This document shows, in pieces, positions 54,904-64,000 of a stretch of DNA of 64,000 nucleotides. This DNA is from an uncultured Lachnospiraceae bacterium. Lineage in GTDB: Bacteria; Bacillota; Clostridia; Lachnospirales; Lachnospiraceae. Both the position numbers and the translations under genes were made by a program. The stretch covers positions 26,206 through 90,205 of the forward strand of contig CAMWHJ010000002.1 of NCBI GenBank assembly GCA_947174015.1, read 5' to 3'. Within the stretch, counting starts at the first letter, position 1. Each line of letters opens with the position of its first letter. The notes under the pieces are model-generated. The model saw only the letters and a list, made by a program, of their open reading frames with translations, was not told the DNA's origin and did no database searches.

Positions 54904-56802
54904 ATGATACTTTCTTGTCAGAACATTGATAAAGCATTTGGAGATAAGGTAATTCTCTCCAATGCATCTTTTCTAATAGAGGATAGGGAAAAGGCAGCCA
55001 TTGTGGGGATCAATGGTGCGGGTAAATCCACACTGTTGAAAATCATTACCGGTGAACTTTCTGCTGATGGAGGCAGTGTCATTCTTTCCAAGGGAAAAAC
55101 CATCGGTTATCTGGCACAGCAGCAGAATAACCACAGCCAGCACACCATCTACCAGGAACTCTTGACTGTCAAACAGGAAATTCTTGATTGGGAACAGCAG
55201 CTTCGCACTTTAGAAACAGAGATGCAGCATAAAGAGGGAGAGGAACTCAAAGTACTCTTGGAGCACTATACCCGGTTAAATCATCAATTTGAAGATGCCA
55301 ACGGCTATGCATACAAAAGTGAGCTCATTGGTGTACTCACCGGACTTGGCTTTCAGGAAGCAGACTATCACCGTAAGATTTCCACTCTCTCCGGCGGTCA
55401 GAAAACCCGCGTGGCATTGGGTAAGCTGCTGTTGACCAAGCCAGATATTCTCCTATTGGATGAGCCAACCAACCATCTGGATATGGACAGCATTGCATGG
55501 CTGGAAACCTTCCTGTTGAATTATGGGGGTGCGGTGATTGTAGTATCCCATGACCGTTATTTCCTAAATAAAATTGTTACCAAGGTAATTCAGGTGGATA
55601 ATGGCAAAGTTACCACATTTTCCGGTAATTACTCTGATTATGCCATGAAACGGGAAATGCTGCGAAACACTGCCTACAAGGCCTATGAGAATCAGCAGCG
55701 GGAAATCAAACATCAGGAAGATGTGATCGCAAAACTTCGCTCCTTTAATCGGGAAAAATCCATCAAACGGGCAGAAAGCAGAGAAAAGCTGTTAAATAAA
55801 ATGGATTTGATTGATAAACCTGTGGAGGTTAATTCCCAGATGAAACTTACCTTGGAACCGGATTGTATCAGCGGAAATGATGTACTTTCTGTCACAGGAC
55901 TGGCAAAATCCTTTGACTCCTTGTCACTTTTTTCTGATATTTCCTTTGATGTAAAGCGGGGAGAACGGATTGCACTGATTGGCAGCAATGGCTCCGGAAA
56001 AACCACCATCCTTAAAATTATTACCGGTCTCATGGAAGCCGATGACGGCATGATAAAAACCGGTGCCAATGTGCACATAGGCTACTACGATCAGGAACAT
56101 CATGTACTCCATGAGGAAAAAACTATTTTTGATGAAATTTCTGATGATTACCCGGATTTGAATCACACCAAAATCCGTAATGTGTTGGCTGCATTTTTGT
56201 TTACCGGGCTTCAAGTATTTCAGCCGGTGGGTGATTTAAGCGGCGGTGAACGGGGGCGGTTATCTCTTGCTAAATTGATGCTCAGTGAAGCTAATTTCCT
56301 GATTTTGGATGAGCCCACCAACCATTTGGACATTGATTCCAAGGAGATTTTGGAACAGGCATTAAATTCTTATACAGGTACGGTTTTGTATGTATCTCAT
56401 GATCGATACTTTATCAACAAAACCGCCACCAGGATTCTTGATTTGCGGGAAAAGAAATTAACCAATTATATCGGTAACTATGATTACTATTTGGAAAAAA
56501 AAGAGACACTCTCACCAGTGTCCATTACTTCTGAATCCACAAAAAGTTCGGATTCTCTTGGAAAAAATGATTGGCAGAAACAAAAAGAGGAGCAGGCAAA
56601 ACAACGCAAAAAAGAAAATGAACTGAAAAGGGTGGAGGAGGAAATCACTTCGCTGGAGGAACGGATAGAAGAAATTGATACAGAGATGGCCTCTGAGGAG
56701 GTCTGCACTGATGTGGAAAAATGTATGGAACTGCAAAAAGAAAAAGATGATGTTACAGAAAAGTTAGAGATTCTCTATGAAAAATGGGAAGAACTTGCAT
56801 AA
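54904..56802 (+). CDS. ABC-F family ATPase (YdiF/Uup-like)
   Basis: The 632-residue protein has two ABC domains: Walker A GINGAGKST (about 36-44) with LSGGQKTR (about 162) and LLLDEPTNHLDMDS, and Walker A GSNGSGKTT (about 360) with LSGGERGR and LILDEPTNHLDIDS. A charged linker lies between them, and a coiled-coil tail follows (about 555-632). There are no membrane helices. ABC-F proteins act on the ribosomal E site. The tail and layout fit YdiF/Uup-type translation factors rather than antibiotic-protection members. Confidence 0.9.
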   Translation: MILSCQNIDKAFGDKVILSNASFLIEDREKAAIVGINGAGKSTLLKIITGELSADGGSVILSKGKTIGYLAQQQNNHSQHTIYQELLTVKQEILDWEQQLRTLETEMQHKEGEELKVLLEHYTRLNHQFEDANGYAYKSELIGVLTGLGFQEADYHRKISTLSGGQKTRVALGKLLLTKPDILLLDEPTNHLDMDSIAWLETFLLNYGGAVIVVSHDRYFLNKIVTKVIQVDNGKVTTFSGNYSDYAMKREMLRNTAYKAYENQQREIKHQEDVIAKLRSFNREKSIKRAESREKLLNKMDLIDKPVEVNSQMKLTLEPDCISGNDVLSVTGLAKSFDSLSLFSDISFDVKRGERIALIGSNGSGKTTILKIITGLMEADDGMIKTGANVHIGYYDQEHHVLHEEKTIFDEISDDYPDLNHTKIRNVLAAFLFTGLQVFQPVGDLSGGERGRLSLAKLMLSEANFLILDEPTNHLDIDSKEILEQALNSYTGTVLYVSHDRYFINKTATRILDLREKKLTNYIGNYDYYLEKKETLSPVSITSESTKSSDSLGKNDWQKQKEEQAKQRKKENELKRVEEEITSLEERIEEIDTEMASEEVCTDVEKCMELQKEKDDVTEKLEILYEKWEELA

Positions 56803-56814
56803 TACTATTTGTTC

Positions 56815-56980
56815 GTAACTGTTCAGCCTACACCATTCGCAAAACGCACCTATGGTGCTTCTTTGCTGCTACGCAGCTTTTTTAGCTCATAGACAGGCAT
56901 TCCGCTCATAGCCATGCTTTTATTGTGCAAATCATGCAGACATGATTCGCACACAAAGCAGGCTATGGCTGAACTGTTAC
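56815..56980. repeat. Structured intergenic repeat element (166 bp)
   Basis: The ends GTAACTGTTCAGCC and GGCTGAACTGTTAC are inverted with one mismatch. Inner stems include GCACC-TAT-GGTGC, GCTGC-TAC-GCAGC and AATCATG/CATGATT. It lies 12 bases after the ABC-F stop and 36 bases before the end of convergent yqeY, so it may also work as a two-way terminator. Internal sequence differs from the 35215 copy. Confidence 0.7.
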
Positions 56981-57016
56981 GTTCCATTTGTTTGACTCTG
57001 AACAACTGCCTAAAAT

Positions 57017-57454
57017 TTACTGGCACAAACCTGCCACTACCTGATTGATCACCTTGCCATCTGCTTTTCCCTTTAACTCTGCCATAACAGCTTTCATGAT
57101 CTGTCCCTTATTCTTAGTGGCAACCACATCTGCAAATTTTTCTGTGATAAATGCCTTTACCTCTTCCTCGGACATCATTTTAGGTGCGTATTCAGAAAAC
57201 ACATCATATCTAGCCTGATATTCTGCTTTCAATTCCGCTCTCTCTGCCGGACAGGTATCAATCTGTTCTTTCACCGTCTTTATTTCCTTCAAGATAACCC
57301 GATCCACTAATTCTTCCTTAATATCATCACGGCATCCTTCGTCAATAGCCACCTTTTTCACTGCAGATACCAAAGTAGAAATGGCATCCTTTCTCACCTT
57401 ATCCTTTGCCTTCATAGCAGCAATCATATCCTTTTGTAATGTTTCCATCTGCAT
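57017..57454 (-). CDS. yqeY: GatB/YqeY-domain protein
   Basis: The 145-residue protein has the family start LQKDMIAAMKAKDKVRKDAI and the end GQIMKAVMAELKGKADGKVI. The YqeY domain resembles the tail of GatB and is thought to touch tRNA. GGAGG lies 8 bases before the ATG at 57454. Confidence 0.9.
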   Translation of the reverse strand: MQMETLQKDMIAAMKAKDKVRKDAISTLVSAVKKVAIDEGCRDDIKEELVDRVILKEIKTVKEQIDTCPAERAELKAEYQARYDVFSEYAPKMMSEEEVKAFITEKFADVVATKNKGQIMKAVMAELKGKADGKVINQVVAGLCQ

Positions 57455-57521
57455 AATAACTTCCTCCTATTTACTTTCTAACAAGGATTTTACACCCTTT
57501 TTCCAATTCTGCAATCCTTGT

Positions 57522-59948
57522 CTATCTTCTTTTTCTCGTTGTCTTCCCTTTTGTCTTCACTGGTGCATCCTTTGCCAACACCATGGCTGAATAAGGTTCT
57601 ATTGTTACCTTATCTCTTGCACCTCCCAAACTGTCAATCCCTGCATACTGACTGTTCACATAAATTTTCCAGTCTCCTGCCGGAATATCCAGTTCCACAG
57701 CGGAGGCAGTGGGATTATAAATCACATAAAGTGCCTGAGCCTCTTCTCCTTTGTATGAACCATCAACGGTAAATGCCATAATGTTCTGGGGCAGCCCTTC
57801 TGCAAAAGTAATATATTTGTCAATATCCGCACTGCTGGTCATTCGTAAGCCTCCATGTTTCTTGCGAAAAGCAATCAGCCCCTGATAATACTCGTACACA
57901 TCCTTGTATACTCCATCTTTTAAATTGCCCCATTTGATTGCATTTACTTTATCACCGGATTTATAACTGTTGCTGTCAAAACTATCTTTCGCTGCTGTTC
58001 CTTGAATGTCTGCTCCATCTTTCGGCTTAGAACGAAGCAGTTCTTCGCCGCTCATCATAAAGGGCGTTCCCTGAGAAGTAAATAAAACTGCTGCCGCAAA
58101 CTTATTTTTTTGAATATTCTGTTCCAAATTCTCTGCACCGTTAGCTAAAGTCAGCTTATCAAACAAAGTGTTATTATCATGACAAGCATTATAATTAATG
58201 ACCCCTGTTGGTTCCTTTGACCAATAAGGTCTGCCAAGAATGTTGTTTAATAGTGTAATTCCATTGCCCACGTTTCCCGATACATAGCCGCCGTCTGATA
58301 TTTTTCCATTAACGCCTCTGACATAATCACGGAACGTATCGTTAAACATGGCAAAAACCGGCACCTGCGAAAGATTATCCTGGGTGGTGAGACTGTAACC
58401 GGATTTTGTCATTGTGGTATCCATGGTCCAGCCTTCCCCATAGAAAATTACATCCGGGTGTTTCTCATGGACAGCTGCAATAATCTCATTCATGGTAACA
58501 GTGTCAATTAAACCCGCTAAATCAAAACGGAATCCATCTACATGATATTCCTCGGCCCAGTAACTGACGGAATCTACAATATATTTTTTTACCATAGTAC
58601 GCTCTGTGGCAGTATCGTTGCCACAACCGCTGCCATTGGAATACTCCCCATAATCATTGGTTCTGGAAAAATATTTCGGCACCAGCACATTAAAAGAAAA
58701 AGTTTCCGGATCATAAACATGATTGTAAACCACATCCATTACTACGCTCATGCCATTCTCGTGCAGTGCCTTAACCATCTCTTTCACTTCCCGGACACGC
58801 ACACTGCCATCCATAGCATCTGTGGCATAGGAACCCTCCGGCACATTAAAATTCACCGGATCATACCCCCAGTTGTACTGGTCCTTATCTGAAAGCTCAT
58901 CCACCGATCCAAAGTCATACATGGGCATAATATGCACATGCGTCACTCCCAGCCGCTGTAAATAAGTAAGTCCGGTATATTCTCCTGCGGAATTTTCCGA
59001 ACCATATTCCGTCAGTCCTAAATACTTTCCCTTGTTTTTCACTCCAGAATCTTCGTCTATGGTAAAGTCCCTCACATGAAGTTCATAGATCACTGCATCC
59101 GTAATTCCACCGGCTTTGTTGGGATTTTCATCCTTATCCCAGCCCTCTGGATTGGTGCTTTCCATATTTAAAATCATGGCTCGTTTGCCGTTGGCACCTG
59201 TGCTCTTGGCATAAGGGTCTCCTGTCTCGATCAATTTACTGTCATGCAGCACGGTATAGGTATAATATACTCCATTCCAGTCCCCTGCCTTCTTCAGATA
59301 CCATACTCCCTGTTCTAAAAGAGACATTGCCTCGCTTTCCAGCAAATCCTCTGCTCCATCCTCACCAGTCTTATATAAATTTAGTGTTACCTCTTTGGCA
59401 GTGGGTGCCCAGACCTTGAATATCGTCTCTTCTGCTGACCATGTGGCACCTAAATCATCCCCCGCATAGGTATAGGCTGCCTCAAATGCAGCGGTGGAAT
59501 AAGGGTAAGGCATGGTAACTGTTGTGAGTTTCCCCATATAAGAAACCGCATACATTTGATTGGTATTAATTGGTTCTGCCAGCTGGAAAGTATAACGGGA
59601 AGCCGCTTGAACCCGACCACTCACTTCCACCTCCTCCCCATTGCCATCCAAAATTTTCAACTGGTATTCCTGCTCCTGAGGAATTTTCCCCTCTATAATA
59701 GCTGTGATAATGTTCCTATCTGCATTGTAAACTGCACTGGCAACCGTTGCATTGGCGGTATCAGTGACTGCTGGCACGGTTACCTTTTTCTCTGGTATTT
59801 CCGGTGTCGAGATTTCCGTTGGTGTTACCATGCTCTCCTCTTCCGGCTCTGTGGCAAGCGGTTCTTCTGTTTTCCCACACCCCCAAAACGATAGACACGA
59901 TACAGCGTATGCTGTCACTAGTATCTTCTTTATGTGCTTATTATTCAT
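57522..59948 (-). CDS. pulA: Type I pullulanase, lipoprotein
   Basis: The secreted debranching enzyme cuts alpha-1,6 bonds of pullulan and glycogen-like glucans. The start at 59948 (AAAGGAG) gives a signal peptide with a lipobox-like SFWGC near 21-25. A CBM48-type domain lies near 165-270, then the GH13 barrel with the pullulanase motif YNWGYDP (near 359), nucleophile Asp in FRFDLAG (near 475), acid Glu in GEGW (near 504) and CHDNNT (near 589). It ends in a basic tail KTTRKRR. 808 residues. The lipobox has Trp at -2, which is unusual. Confidence 0.92.
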   Translation of the reverse strand: MNNKHIKKILVTAYAVSCLSFWGCGKTEEPLATEPEEESMVTPTEISTPEIPEKKVTVPAVTDTANATVASAVYNADRNIITAIIEGKIPQEQEYQLKILDGNGEEVEVSGRVQAASRYTFQLAEPINTNQMYAVSYMGKLTTVTMPYPYSTAAFEAAYTYAGDDLGATWSAEETIFKVWAPTAKEVTLNLYKTGEDGAEDLLESEAMSLLEQGVWYLKKAGDWNGVYYTYTVLHDSKLIETGDPYAKSTGANGKRAMILNMESTNPEGWDKDENPNKAGGITDAVIYELHVRDFTIDEDSGVKNKGKYLGLTEYGSENSAGEYTGLTYLQRLGVTHVHIMPMYDFGSVDELSDKDQYNWGYDPVNFNVPEGSYATDAMDGSVRVREVKEMVKALHENGMSVVMDVVYNHVYDPETFSFNVLVPKYFSRTNDYGEYSNGSGCGNDTATERTMVKKYIVDSVSYWAEEYHVDGFRFDLAGLIDTVTMNEIIAAVHEKHPDVIFYGEGWTMDTTMTKSGYSLTTQDNLSQVPVFAMFNDTFRDYVRGVNGKISDGGYVSGNVGNGITLLNNILGRPYWSKEPTGVINYNACHDNNTLFDKLTLANGAENLEQNIQKNKFAAAVLFTSQGTPFMMSGEELLRSKPKDGADIQGTAAKDSFDSNSYKSGDKVNAIKWGNLKDGVYKDVYEYYQGLIAFRKKHGGLRMTSSADIDKYITFAEGLPQNIMAFTVDGSYKGEEAQALYVIYNPTASAVELDIPAGDWKIYVNSQYAGIDSLGGARDKVTIEPYSAMVLAKDAPVKTKGKTTRKRR

Positions 59949-59997
59949 TTTGAAAACTCCTTTGCTTACGCTTGTCCTATTATGTTCTAATACTAAT

Positions 59998-60025
59998 ATA
60001 TTACAGTATTTTAACATAATGTCAA
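59998..60025 (-). promoter_or_regulatory. Promoter of the pullulanase gene
   Basis: On the minus strand TTGACA (60020-60025) and TAATAT (59998-60003) are 16 bases apart, about 50 bases before the start at 59948. Confidence 0.65.
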
Positions 60026-60046
60026 GTACCGGATTTTACCAGCATA

Positions 60047-60077
60047 AGATACCAGATGTGGAAAACATCTGGTATCT
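60047..60077 (-). terminator. Hairpin after trpA
   Basis: AGATACCAGATG and CATCTGGTATCT form a perfect 12-base stem with a 7-base loop, 12 bases after the trpA stop. No clear T-run follows on the minus strand, but position and strength fit the operon end. Confidence 0.65.
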
Positions 60078-60089
60078 CTGTCACCGATT

Positions 60090-60866
60090 TTATACTTTTG
60101 TAACTGCTTCTTTCATACTTTTTACATAATCATATACCGGCTGTTCACTGTCTTTTCCATGCTCTGCAATAATTTTCACAATGGCACTTCCCACAATGGC
60201 TCCATCTGCCACCTGAACCATTTTCTGGGCCTGTTCTGGAGTTGCGATACCAAAGCCAACCGCACAGGGAATATCAGTTGTCTTCTTGACTAAATCAATC
60301 ATCTGGGAAATATCTGTCTTAATCTCGGTCCGCACCCCAGTAACTCCCAAAGATGATACACAATATACAAACCCTTGTGCTTCCCTGGCAACCATGGCAA
60401 TACGCTCATGGGAAGTGGGGGTAATGAGGGAAATGATATCTATGCCATATTCCTGACAAATACCAGCAATTTCTTTCTTTTCCTCATAGGGCAAATCTGG
60501 AATAATTAAACCATCAATACCGCATTCCTGGCAGCGTTTCATGAATTTTTCCTTGCCGTATGTATAGATAGGATTGATGTAGGTTAAGTACACCAATGGA
60601 ATCTCTGTATTTTTGCGTGCTCTTGCCACCATGTCAAACAATTTGTCTGTGGTACAGCCTGCTGCCAAGGCTCTTTCATTTGCCTCCTGAATCACCGGTC
60701 CCTCTGCAATGGGATCCGAAAAAGGGATCCCAATCTCAATCAAGTCTGCACCAGCCTTTTCCATGGCATAGATAAGCTTTTCGCTGGTTTCTAAATCCGG
60801 ATCTCCACCGGTCAAGAAGGAAATAAAGGCTTTCCCGTTTTTAAATGCGTTCTGTATTCTACTCAT
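60090..60866 (-). CDS. trpA: Tryptophan synthase alpha chain
   Basis: It cleaves indole-3-glycerol phosphate to indole. Motifs are [19 protein letters not shown], then [20 protein letters not shown] (catalytic Glu), [11 protein letters not shown] (catalytic Asp) and [10 protein letters not shown]. The start at 60866 has GGAG upstream and overlaps the trpB stop by 8 bases, the usual coupling of the two subunits. 258 residues. Confidence 0.95.
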   Translation of the reverse strand: MSRIQNAFKNGKAFISFLTGGDPDLETSEKLIYAMEKAGADLIEIGIPFSDPIAEGPVIQEANERALAAGCTTDKLFDMVARARKNTEIPLVYLTYINPIYTYGKEKFMKRCQECGIDGLIIPDLPYEEKKEIAGICQEYGIDIISLITPTSHERIAMVAREAQGFVYCVSSLGVTGVRTEIKTDISQMIDLVKKTTDIPCAVGFGIATPEQAQKMVQVADGAIVGSAIVKIIAEHGKDSEQPVYDYVKSMKEAVTKV

Positions 60867-62043
60867 AAATTTCCACTCCTCTATATCTTGCAATGGCAGC
60901 TACATCCTTATCGCCGCGTCCTGAAATATTGATTACAATAATCTTATCTTTGGAAAGCTCCTTTGCATACTTCATGGCATATGCCACTGCATGAGAGCTT
61001 TCAATGGCAGGGATAATTCCCTCGGTTCTTGACAGATATTCAAAGGCTTCCACCGCCTCATCATCGGTAACGGGAACGTAACGGGCTCTGCCGCAGTCAT
61101 GGAGCATTGCATGTTCCGGTCCGATGCCGGGATAATCCAAGCCGGCAGAAATTGAGTACACCGGTGCAATCTGTCCGTATTCATCCTGACAGAACAGCGA
61201 CTTCATTCCATGAAAGATTCCTACGGAACCGTTAGCAATGGTTGCTGCATTTTTGGGATTGTCTACCCCTAAACCTGCCGCTTCACAACCGATTAACTCC
61301 ACTTCCTTATTTTCAATAAAGTCATAGAATGCTCCCATAGCGTTGCTTCCACCGCCTACGCAGGCAATCACTGCATCAGGAAGTCTTCCCTCTGCTTCCA
61401 TCATCTGTTTTTTGATTTCTTCCCCGATGATTTTCTGAAAATCACGCACAATAGTTGGGAAAGGAAACGGTCCCATGACTGAACCTAATACATAATGGGT
61501 ATCTTCAATACGCTTTGTCCACTCACGCATAGTTTCATTTACGGCATCCTTCAAGGTCTGTGTTCCGCTGGTTACTGCATGAACTTTCGCCCCCAGCAGC
61601 TCCATGCGGAACACATTCAATGCCTGGCGATCCGTGTCCTCTTTGCCCATAAACACTTCACATTCCATCCCCAGCAATGCTGCTACGGTGGCAGTTGCCA
61701 CACCATGCTGTCCGGCACCGGTTTCAGCGATGACTCTGGTCTTTCCCATTTTCTTTGCCAGCAGACACTGTCCTAACACATTGTTGATTTTATGAGAACC
61801 AGTGTGATTTAAATCCTCTCTTTTCAGATAAATTTTGGCTCCGCCCAAATCCTTTGTCATTTTATCTGCGTAATATAACAGAGATGGTCTTCCGGCATAT
61901 TCCTTGTAAAGTGCTGCCAGTTCTTCCTTAAATTCCGGATCCTCCTTATATTTATTATATGCTTCTTCCAGCTCAATCACTGCATTCATTAATGTTTCTG
62001 GTATATACTGTCCGCCATACTTTCCGAATCTTCCTTTGCTCAT
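60859..62043 (-). CDS. trpB: Tryptophan synthase beta chain
   Basis: The PLP enzyme condenses indole with serine. The PLP Lys lies in HTGSHKINN (Lys85), and [13 protein letters not shown] and the start [20 protein letters not shown] are typical. The second ATG (62043) is used because AAGGAGG abuts the first. 394 residues. Confidence 0.96.
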   Translation of the reverse strand: MSKGRFGKYGGQYIPETLMNAVIELEEAYNKYKEDPEFKEELAALYKEYAGRPSLLYYADKMTKDLGGAKIYLKREDLNHTGSHKINNVLGQCLLAKKMGKTRVIAETGAGQHGVATATVAALLGMECEVFMGKEDTDRQALNVFRMELLGAKVHAVTSGTQTLKDAVNETMREWTKRIEDTHYVLGSVMGPFPFPTIVRDFQKIIGEEIKKQMMEAEGRLPDAVIACVGGGSNAMGAFYDFIENKEVELIGCEAAGLGVDNPKNAATIANGSVGIFHGMKSLFCQDEYGQIAPVYSISAGLDYPGIGPEHAMLHDCGRARYVPVTDDEAVEAFEYLSRTEGIIPAIESSHAVAYAMKYAKELSKDKIIVINISGRGDKDVAAIARYRGVEIYE

Positions 62044-62117
62044 TTTCATCCTCCTTAAATCTACATGAAATTTATATTTTCTCCTAACTTTCTTTGTTGC
62101 TTGGTTGCATTAAAAGG

Positions 62118-62900
62118 TCATCTGTCTTTGCCTTTTAACTCTGCCAACATTTTTGCCTTATCCTTGCTTTTCATCAGAGTTTCGCCAATCAACACGCCAT
62201 TTACATTGGCATTCTTCAGCACTTGAATATCACCATTCGTTTTAATTCCGCTCTCTGCTACAAAGGATATGTTGTTCGGAACAAGTTCTCGCAACCGTTC
62301 ACTGTTATGAATATCCACCGTAAAAGTTTTTAAATCCCGATTGTTGACGCCAATCATTCTCGCCCCTGCTGCAATGGCACTTTTTATTTCCGCTTCATCA
62401 TGAGCCTCCACCAGTGCAGACAAGCCCAACTCATCACAGATTTCTATATACCTTTTTAAAGTATTTGTATCCAACAAAGAGCAGATTAACAGCACACAGT
62501 CCGCATGAATTGTTTTTGCCTGATAAATCATGTATTCATCAATGATAAAATCTTTGCGGATTACCGGAATATTTACTGCTTCTTTGATTTCTCTTAAATA
62601 TTTTGTACTTCCCATAAAATAATCCGGCTCTGTCAGTACGGAGATACAGTCTGCTCCTGCCGCCTCATATTCTTTGGCAATCTCCACATAGGGGAAATCC
62701 TCTGCAATGATGCCCTTGGATGGGGATGCCTTCTTCACTTCACAGATAAAGTGAATACCTCCGCTGCCAATGACCTGTTCAAAGGAAAAATCCCCCTTTG
62801 GCATTGCCTGTGCTCGTTCCTTCATCTCTTCTAAGGATACCTGCTGCTTTTCCTTCGCCACTCTCGCCTTGGTAGCCTCTGCTATTTCCTGTAATATCAT
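62118..62900 (-). CDS. trpC: Indole-3-glycerol-phosphate synthase
   Basis: The barrel enzyme has FICEVKKASPSKGII (catalytic Lys and substrate site), VIRKDFIIDEYMIYQA, GVNNRDLKTF and FVAESGI. 260 residues, so a stand-alone TrpC without a fused TrpF. The 74 bases to trpB leave no room for trpF. Confidence 0.95.
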   Translation of the reverse strand: MILQEIAEATKARVAKEKQQVSLEEMKERAQAMPKGDFSFEQVIGSGGIHFICEVKKASPSKGIIAEDFPYVEIAKEYEAAGADCISVLTEPDYFMGSTKYLREIKEAVNIPVIRKDFIIDEYMIYQAKTIHADCVLLICSLLDTNTLKRYIEICDELGLSALVEAHDEAEIKSAIAAGARMIGVNNRDLKTFTVDIHNSERLRELVPNNISFVAESGIKTNGDIQVLKNANVNGVLIGETLMKSKDKAKMLAELKGKDR

Positions 62901-62911
62901 CTATTTGCTCC

Positions 62912-63922
62912 TTAAAACTGATTTGAAATTTCTACAAACTTATCTAACTGTGCTTTTGCCTTGCCGCTGTCAATCATATCCTCTGCCACCTGAATGGCAT
63001 CTGCAAAGGTTATATCATCCTTTGCCATGTAGATACAGGCAGCAGAATTTAACACCACCGCATCTCTCTTTGGTCCCTTTTCTCCATTTAGTATGGCTCT
63101 GGTAATCTCGGCATTTTCTGCCGGATCACCTCCCTCTAAATCTTCTTTCTTACAAAGCTCAAATCCATAATCCTTGGGATTTAACACAAAGCTTTTCAGT
63201 TTCCCATCACGAATTTCACAACAGGTGGTGGGGGCACTTAAAGAAATTTCGTCTAAGCCGTCCTGTCCAAATGCCACAATACCCCGTTTCACTCCAAGGT
63301 TCAGAAGAACCTTTGCCAAAGGCTCCACCAAAGCTTCCTCATAAACACCTAACAACTGCATATTGGCACCTGCCGGATTTGTCAGCGGTCCTAAAATATT
63401 AAATACTGTGCGGATGCCCAAGCCCTTTCGCACTGGTGCCACATACTTCATGGAAGAGTGATAGCTCTGGGCAAACATAAAGCAGATTCCGATTTTATTT
63501 AAAACTTCCGTGCTTTCCTCTGCAGAAATGGTAATCTTCACTCCCAACGCTTCCAACACATCCGCTGCACCGCATTTGCTGGATACACTGCGGTTGCCAT
63601 GCTTTGCCACCGGGATACCTGCCGCAGATACTACAAAGGACGAGGTTGTGGAGATATTAAACGTATTTGCTTCGTCTCCACCGGTTCCCACAATCTCTAA
63701 TACATCCATATCATGAAGCAGCTTTACGGCATGTTTTCTCATACCAGAGGCACAGGCAGTAATTTCTTCAATGGTTTCCCCCTTCATACGAAGTGCAGTC
63801 AAAAAGGATGCCATCTGAATTTCTGTTGCCTCACCGCTCATAATTTCATCCATAACGGTTTCTGCCATATCATAAGTCAAATCTTCTTTATTTACTACTT
63901 TATAAATTGCTTCCTTAATCAT
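62912..63922 (-). CDS. trpD: Anthranilate phosphoribosyltransferase
   Basis: It joins anthranilate with PRPP. Motifs include [20 protein letters not shown] (PRPP site), [20 protein letters not shown] and [10 protein letters not shown]. The start at 63922 follows GGAGAGG. 336 residues. First visible gene of trpDCBA; trpE and trpG are not seen and a repeat element starts 29 bases upstream, so they may be distant or lie beyond it. Confidence 0.94.
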   Translation of the reverse strand: MIKEAIYKVVNKEDLTYDMAETVMDEIMSGEATEIQMASFLTALRMKGETIEEITACASGMRKHAVKLLHDMDVLEIVGTGGDEANTFNISTTSSFVVSAAGIPVAKHGNRSVSSKCGAADVLEALGVKITISAEESTEVLNKIGICFMFAQSYHSSMKYVAPVRKGLGIRTVFNILGPLTNPAGANMQLLGVYEEALVEPLAKVLLNLGVKRGIVAFGQDGLDEISLSAPTTCCEIRDGKLKSFVLNPKDYGFELCKKEDLEGGDPAENAEITRAILNGEKGPKRDAVVLNSAACIYMAKDDITFADAIQVAEDMIDSGKAKAQLDKFVEISNQF

Positions 63923-63951
63923 TGTAATCCTCTCCAATTCTTTCTCAATTT

Positions 63952-64000
63952 GTAACTATTCAGTACCTTCATAGTTACGAGCAAAGAACCATGCAAAATT
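63952..64000. repeat. Copy of the structured repeat, cut by the right edge
   Basis: The 49 bases beginning GTAACTATTCAGTACC are identical to the first 49 bases of the element at 35215, over 28 kb away. It lies just upstream of trpD. Confidence 0.85.

Noticed and set aside
54904-56802. Antibiotic-protection ABC-F (Vga/Lsa/OptrA type)
   Set aside because: The long charged C-terminal coiled coil and housekeeping surroundings fit YdiF/Uup-type translation factors better, and no leader attenuator was seen.

Overview
The window looks like a chromosomal segment of a low-GC, motile anaerobe of the Lachnospiraceae (Clostridia). The evidence is the sporulation-type genes (yqfC, yqfD, a BofC-like gene), the nfnAB ferredoxin/NADP enzyme, a formyl-THF/methylene-THF pair, Rex, flagellins read from a sigma-28-type promoter, and short operons with strong GGAGG ribosome sites. 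No rRNA, tRNA, CRISPR or prophage was seen. Most genes run on the minus strand.

Layout. 1-3.5 kb: the end of a two-component system, then rtcB on the plus strand behind a short leader ORF and an attenuator-like terminator, then a small Xre-type regulator. 3.5-12.5 kb (minus): an LtaS-type sulfatase, miaB, an incomplete NitT/TauT-type ABC transporter, an MscS channel and glgB. 12.5-19 kb: the conserved yqfD-phoH-(PgpH-like)-ybeY cluster, a lipid-linked flippase and a BofC-like protein; yqfC lies divergently. The PgpH-like protein has lost its catalytic HD motif and its extracellular domain. 19-24.8 kb: pyrimidine phosphorylase, a Nudix/winged-helix regulator, a small previously uncalled gene behind a sigma-28-type promoter, zinc-ribbon proteins, rlmH and a Nudix hydrolase.

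25-28.3 kb is an AT-rich accessory patch of decayed genes: a truncated SMI1/KNR4 protein, an IS1182-type transposase remnant with a frameshift, a gene split by an in-frame stop, a Doc toxin cut before its catalytic motif, and several orphan small proteins that may be immunity proteins. 28.3-35.5 kb: an S1-domain protein, a Dabb protein, and two tandem flagellins. One carries a zinc-metallopeptidase insert (flagellinolysin type). The other is a 1254-residue flagellin whose central part is about eight copies of a ~125-residue module. Both appear to be transcribed from one sigma-28-type promoter whose long 5' leader contains a highly folded repeat element.

35.7-54.7 kb is mostly housekeeping: nfnAB, folD, fhs, ftsK/spoIIIE, a TepA/ClpP-like protease, metY, yebC, a CBS protein, mazF (no antitoxin beside it), alr, nnrD and rex. 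Then come an ABC-F ATPase, yqeY, a type I pullulanase lipoprotein and trpDCBA (no trpF). A dispersed repeat with GTAACTRTTCAG-type inverted ends occurs at several intergenic sites, including the right edge of the window.

Functionally, glgB and pulA suggest glycogen/alpha-glucan metabolism, fhs/folD supply one-carbon units, and nfnAB and Rex handle redox balance. All functional names are by recognition of motifs and family features in the translated sequence; no database search was run.
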